The notes under the pieces are model-generated. The model searched no databases. It was not told the DNA's origin and saw only the letters and a list, made by a program, of their open reading frames with translations. DNA of 35,515 nucleotides, taken from assembly GCA_022616515.1 (NCBI GenBank), contig JAKEEQ010000156.1, forward strand, positions 1 to 35,515. Direction: 5' to 3'. This DNA comes from Chloroflexota bacterium. Its GTDB lineage: Bacteria > Chloroflexota > Anaerolineae > Aggregatilineales > J027. The position numbers and the translations under genes were made by a program. Shown in pieces: positions 33,571 to 35,515 of this stretch (position 1 is its first letter; every line of letters begins with the position of its first letter).

Positions 33571-34467
33571 TTAATGCCAGCGTCTGACTTGAACATTGCC
33601 GTTACGAACGCGAACCTCGTAACGGGGTTGGTTATAGGTGCTGGGACTGTGAATCACCTGTCCATCGCGCATGTCATAGACTGACTGATGCCAGGGACAT
33701 TCAATGCAGACCCCGCCGACAACCGTCCCTTCTTCGAGGGGACCGCCCGCATGGCTGCATACGGCACCAATGGCGTAAATCGTTTCGCCTTCACGAAAAA
33801 GCAAAATCGGGGTGTTTGCTACATCCACACGTGTTGGTGCTGCCTCGTCAAGATCATCGAGTGTCATACAGGTCATCCATTCGGCAGGACCCGTATCCGG
33901 GGCATGATTGACTCCGACACGATGCCGGTAGACAAGTTCACCCCCCAGCCATGCACTTGCTGTAGCAAACATCATCCCGGCAATGGCTGTGAAAAACGCT
34001 TTTGTTCTCTCACCTTTGAGACGGGCAATGGTTGATAATAGGAAACATCCAAAGGCAAGGCCATTCAACGTACCATGTGCTGCCCCATAGCTGGCTGCAT
34101 CCTGTTTAATGGTGGAATAGTCAAGTGTACCGAGGATAGCTGTAGGAACCGCCAGTAGCGTACCAAGCCTGGTTAGATTATCACCCGTTCTCTTGACACT
34201 GCGTGATCGGGTGACGATCCCAATCACATCGAAGAGTACGCCAAACGTCCAGCTTCCGATAGTGAGATCGGTCAGCACTGGATGAAGTGGATGGCCTAAC
34301 TGCTTGCCATGTAAAATGTCCGTCACATCACGAAAATCCTCATCTTGCCTGAGAACAAGCTCATGTAGATATTGCGCGACGCTCTGGCTGTATTTCTGAA
34401 AACGGCTCTGGTTGTTGAGGAAGTTTTCGAGTTCCTCTAAAACGGTGTCTTTCGTTGCAAGTTTCAT
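33571..34467 (-). CDS. Membrane protein with DUF2231-like domain fused to Rieske [2Fe-2S] domain
   Basis: The 298-residue protein has a polar N-terminus, then a DUF2231-like membrane region with about four hydrophobic helices between residues 60 and 180. It starts with the typical GHPLHPVLTDLTIGSW motif and includes an H in GAAHGTLNGL. The last about 100 residues are a Rieske domain with ligands C237-x-H239 and C257-x2-H260. DUF2231 helices with histidines have been suggested to bind haem; electron transfer between the membrane and the Rieske centre is an inference. It lies 9 bases after the PfpI-like gene. Confidence 0.87.
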   Translation of the reverse strand: MKLATKDTVLEELENFLNNQSRFQKYSQSVAQYLHELVLRQDEDFRDVTDILHGKQLGHPLHPVLTDLTIGSWTFGVLFDVIGIVTRSRSVKRTGDNLTRLGTLLAVPTAILGTLDYSTIKQDAASYGAAHGTLNGLAFGCFLLSTIARLKGERTKAFFTAIAGMMFATASAWLGGELVYRHRVGVNHAPDTGPAEWMTCMTLDDLDEAAPTRVDVANTPILLFREGETIYAIGAVCSHAGGPLEEGTVVGGVCIECPWHQSVYDMRDGQVIHSPSTYNQPRYEVRVRNGNVQVRRWH

Positions 34468-34476
34468 AGTAGCGGC

Positions 34477-35034
34477 CTATCTGTGCTGATCTTCATGTAC
34501 GCCTTCGCGGAATTCTTCGATGATTTTGGCATTAAAAGCGGGCAGGTCGTCCGGGTTACGGCTGGTTACCAGGCCGTTATCGACGACAACCGCTTCATCT
34601 ACCCAGTGTGCGCCTGCGTTTTCGAGGTCTGATTGCAAAGTGTAATAGGATGTCATCCGGCGGCCATTAACCACGCCAGCATCTATCAGCATCCATGGGG
34701 CATGGCAAATGGCTCCGACCGGCTTCCCGGCATCGAAAAACGCTCTAACGAATGATTGGGCAGTCTCATCGGTTCGCAGATTGTCTGGATTCATGACACC
34801 GCCGGGCAATACCAGTCCGTCGTAATCATCTGCATCGGCTTCACTCAGTGGAACATCGACTCGAAACGTATCGCCCCAATCTTTGTGATTCCACGCTCTA
34901 ACAGCATGGGGTTCTGGCGAAACAATGTCCACTTCCATTCCGGCCTGTTGCAGCGCTTTTCTGGGCGAGGTCAGTTCAATTTGTTCTACACCATTGGTGA
35001 GTAACATGGCGATTTTTTTGTTCACAAGATTCAT
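34477..35034 (-). CDS. DJ-1/PfpI family protein (type 1 glutamine amidotransferase-like)
   Basis: The 185-residue protein has the full DJ-1/PfpI fold pattern. There is a conserved glutamate in TNGVEQIEL, a YDGLVLPGGVMNPD strand-loop, and the nucleophile elbow AICHAPWMLIDAG with C110-H111. The C-terminal LVTSRNPDDLPAFN segment is typical of PfpI and YhbO. Members act as glyoxalase, deglycase or peptidase-like stress proteins; the specific reaction cannot be set. It starts a stress-type operon with the Rieske membrane protein and ChaB. Confidence 0.9.
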   Translation of the reverse strand: MNLVNKKIAMLLTNGVEQIELTSPRKALQQAGMEVDIVSPEPHAVRAWNHKDWGDTFRVDVPLSEADADDYDGLVLPGGVMNPDNLRTDETAQSFVRAFFDAGKPVGAICHAPWMLIDAGVVNGRRMTSYYTLQSDLENAGAHWVDEAVVVDNGLVTSRNPDDLPAFNAKIIEEFREGVHEDQHR

Positions 35035-35150
35035 CCTGTTTACTCGCTTTATTTCTATGATAGAGACAGCATCCCATTCTGAAATGAACCACCACGGGGG
35101 AGTCGGAGTGAGCCACCTGACCCATTTTGAGAGACGGATTAAGGGGAAAT

Positions 35151-35181
35151 AAAAAAACAGCCACTGGAAAGTGACTGTTTT
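35151..35181 (-). terminator. Rho-independent terminator of the tRNA gene
   Basis: On the minus strand AACAGTCACT pairs with AGTGGCTGTT (one G-T pair) around a TTCC loop, followed by TTTTT. It starts 8 bases after the tRNA 3' end. Confidence 0.8.
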
Positions 35182-35188
35182 ACTGGAG

Positions 35189-35260
35189 TAGCGGGGACCG
35201 GATTCGAACCGATGACCTTCGGGTTATGAGCCCGACGAGCTGCCACTGCTCCACCCCGCA
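35189..35260 (-). tRNA. Initiator tRNA-Met (anticodon CAT)
   Basis: A complete cloverleaf can be drawn. There is a 7-bp acceptor stem with a 1-72 T:T mismatch, a D arm with a short loop (AGTGGCA), an anticodon stem TCGGG/CCCGA with loop CTCATAA, and a T arm with TTCGAAT. The three G-C pairs next to the anticodon loop and the 1-72 mismatch mark an initiator tRNA. The 3' CCA is not encoded. Confidence 0.92.
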
Positions 35261-35276
35261 TCGTTTGTGCCCGCTA

Positions 35277-35305
35277 AAGTTATCAAAAATAGAAATAACT
35301 GTCAA
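35277..35305 (-). promoter_or_regulatory. Putative promoter of the initiator tRNA gene
   Basis: TTGACA on the minus strand (35305-35300) is followed after 17 bp by TAACTT (35282-35277). The tRNA starts 17 bases downstream of this -10-like box. The -35 is perfect, and the -10 is weak. Confidence 0.5.
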
Positions 35306-35515
35306 GGTATAAACCAATGGTGCTGATTTTAGAGGGAACATTCAACACCTTTGCTCAGGATAACCATGCCCTAAATGGTCGGCATCGACGGATAAGTGTG
35401 TATAATAAGTTGTAAGGTCAAGCACCTTAACACTCTGATGATAGGTGGTTATTGGGAGGAAGCCGTCCCAGTGTAAAATCGTCACGGTCTTTAGCCAATA
35501 ACGGTAACTTTGAAC
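35306..35515. other. Right-end intergenic region with two inverted repeats
   Basis: No coding frame is convincing. TAAGGT-CAAGC-ACCTTA (35413-35429) and GTTATTGG...CCAATAAC (35448-35455 and 35495-35502) are perfect inverted repeats. A TATAAT lies at 35401. It could be the leader of a gene beyond the window or a small structured RNA; I do not recognise a family. Confidence 0.3.

Noticed and set aside
35377-35406. TATAAT at 35401 as a full promoter
   Set aside because: No acceptable -35 box lies 16-18 bp upstream, and the downstream gene is outside the window.

Overview
The window looks like a chromosomal segment of a Chloroflexota bacterium, probably of the Anaerolineae type. This is inferred from content rather than from a marker gene: a MalT-like LuxR regulator, a TrmB-type regulator, secreted proteins with Thr/Pro-rich 'TPTP' linkers, a Rieske-FAD reductase, a cytochrome P460-cupredoxin protein, and metabolic operons each with a local regulator. 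I see no CRISPR array, phage genes or insertion sequence. One tRNA is present: an initiator tRNA-Met on the minus strand near the right end.

Layout. 1-5066 (plus): the end of a LuxR-type regulator, a VTT/DedA-like membrane protein, and a TrmB-type regulator followed by a Rieske-FAD oxidoreductase. The last two have near-identical promoter and operator layouts. 5067-5626 holds no intact gene but contains a decayed cyclic-nucleotide-binding-domain fragment. 5627-11553 (minus) is a polyamine locus: binding protein, gamma-aminobutyraldehyde-type dehydrogenase, ATPase and two permeases. 12004-20809 is an L-fucose locus: a divergent FadR-type regulator, a sugar ABC transporter (binding protein and two permeases, no ATPase), L-fuconate dehydratase, L-fucose mutarotase, a fuconolactonase-type amidohydrolase and an aldo/keto reductase. 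Together these fit the non-phosphorylating oxidation of L-fucose as far as 2-keto-3-deoxy-L-fuconate. Tandem TGCATGC repeats sit just downstream of both divergent promoters and are the likely operators.

20838-25915 holds a thioesterase, an Lrp/AsnC regulator divergent from a histidine phosphatase, a metal-chelatase gene and a GNAT protein. The chelatase gene is the most striking item. A complete I-like AAA+ frame ends three codons after a run of nine A, and the linker plus von Willebrand domain of a D subunit continues in the -1 frame with no further stop. This suggests one gene that makes both I-like and D-like subunits by frameshifting.

25925-29418 (minus) contains an unrecognised TPR-like protein, an OLD/RecF-like ATPase and an orphan PhnD-like protein. 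29603-32092 (plus) contains an ECF sigma factor, its RskA-like anti-sigma factor and a secreted protein that joins a haem-binding cytochrome P460 domain to a type 1 copper domain. 32157-35034 (minus) contains a secreted TP-rich protein whose ribosome binding site lies in a hairpin, then an apparent stress operon (DJ-1/PfpI protein, DUF2231-Rieske membrane protein, ChaB). The initiator tRNA has its own terminator.
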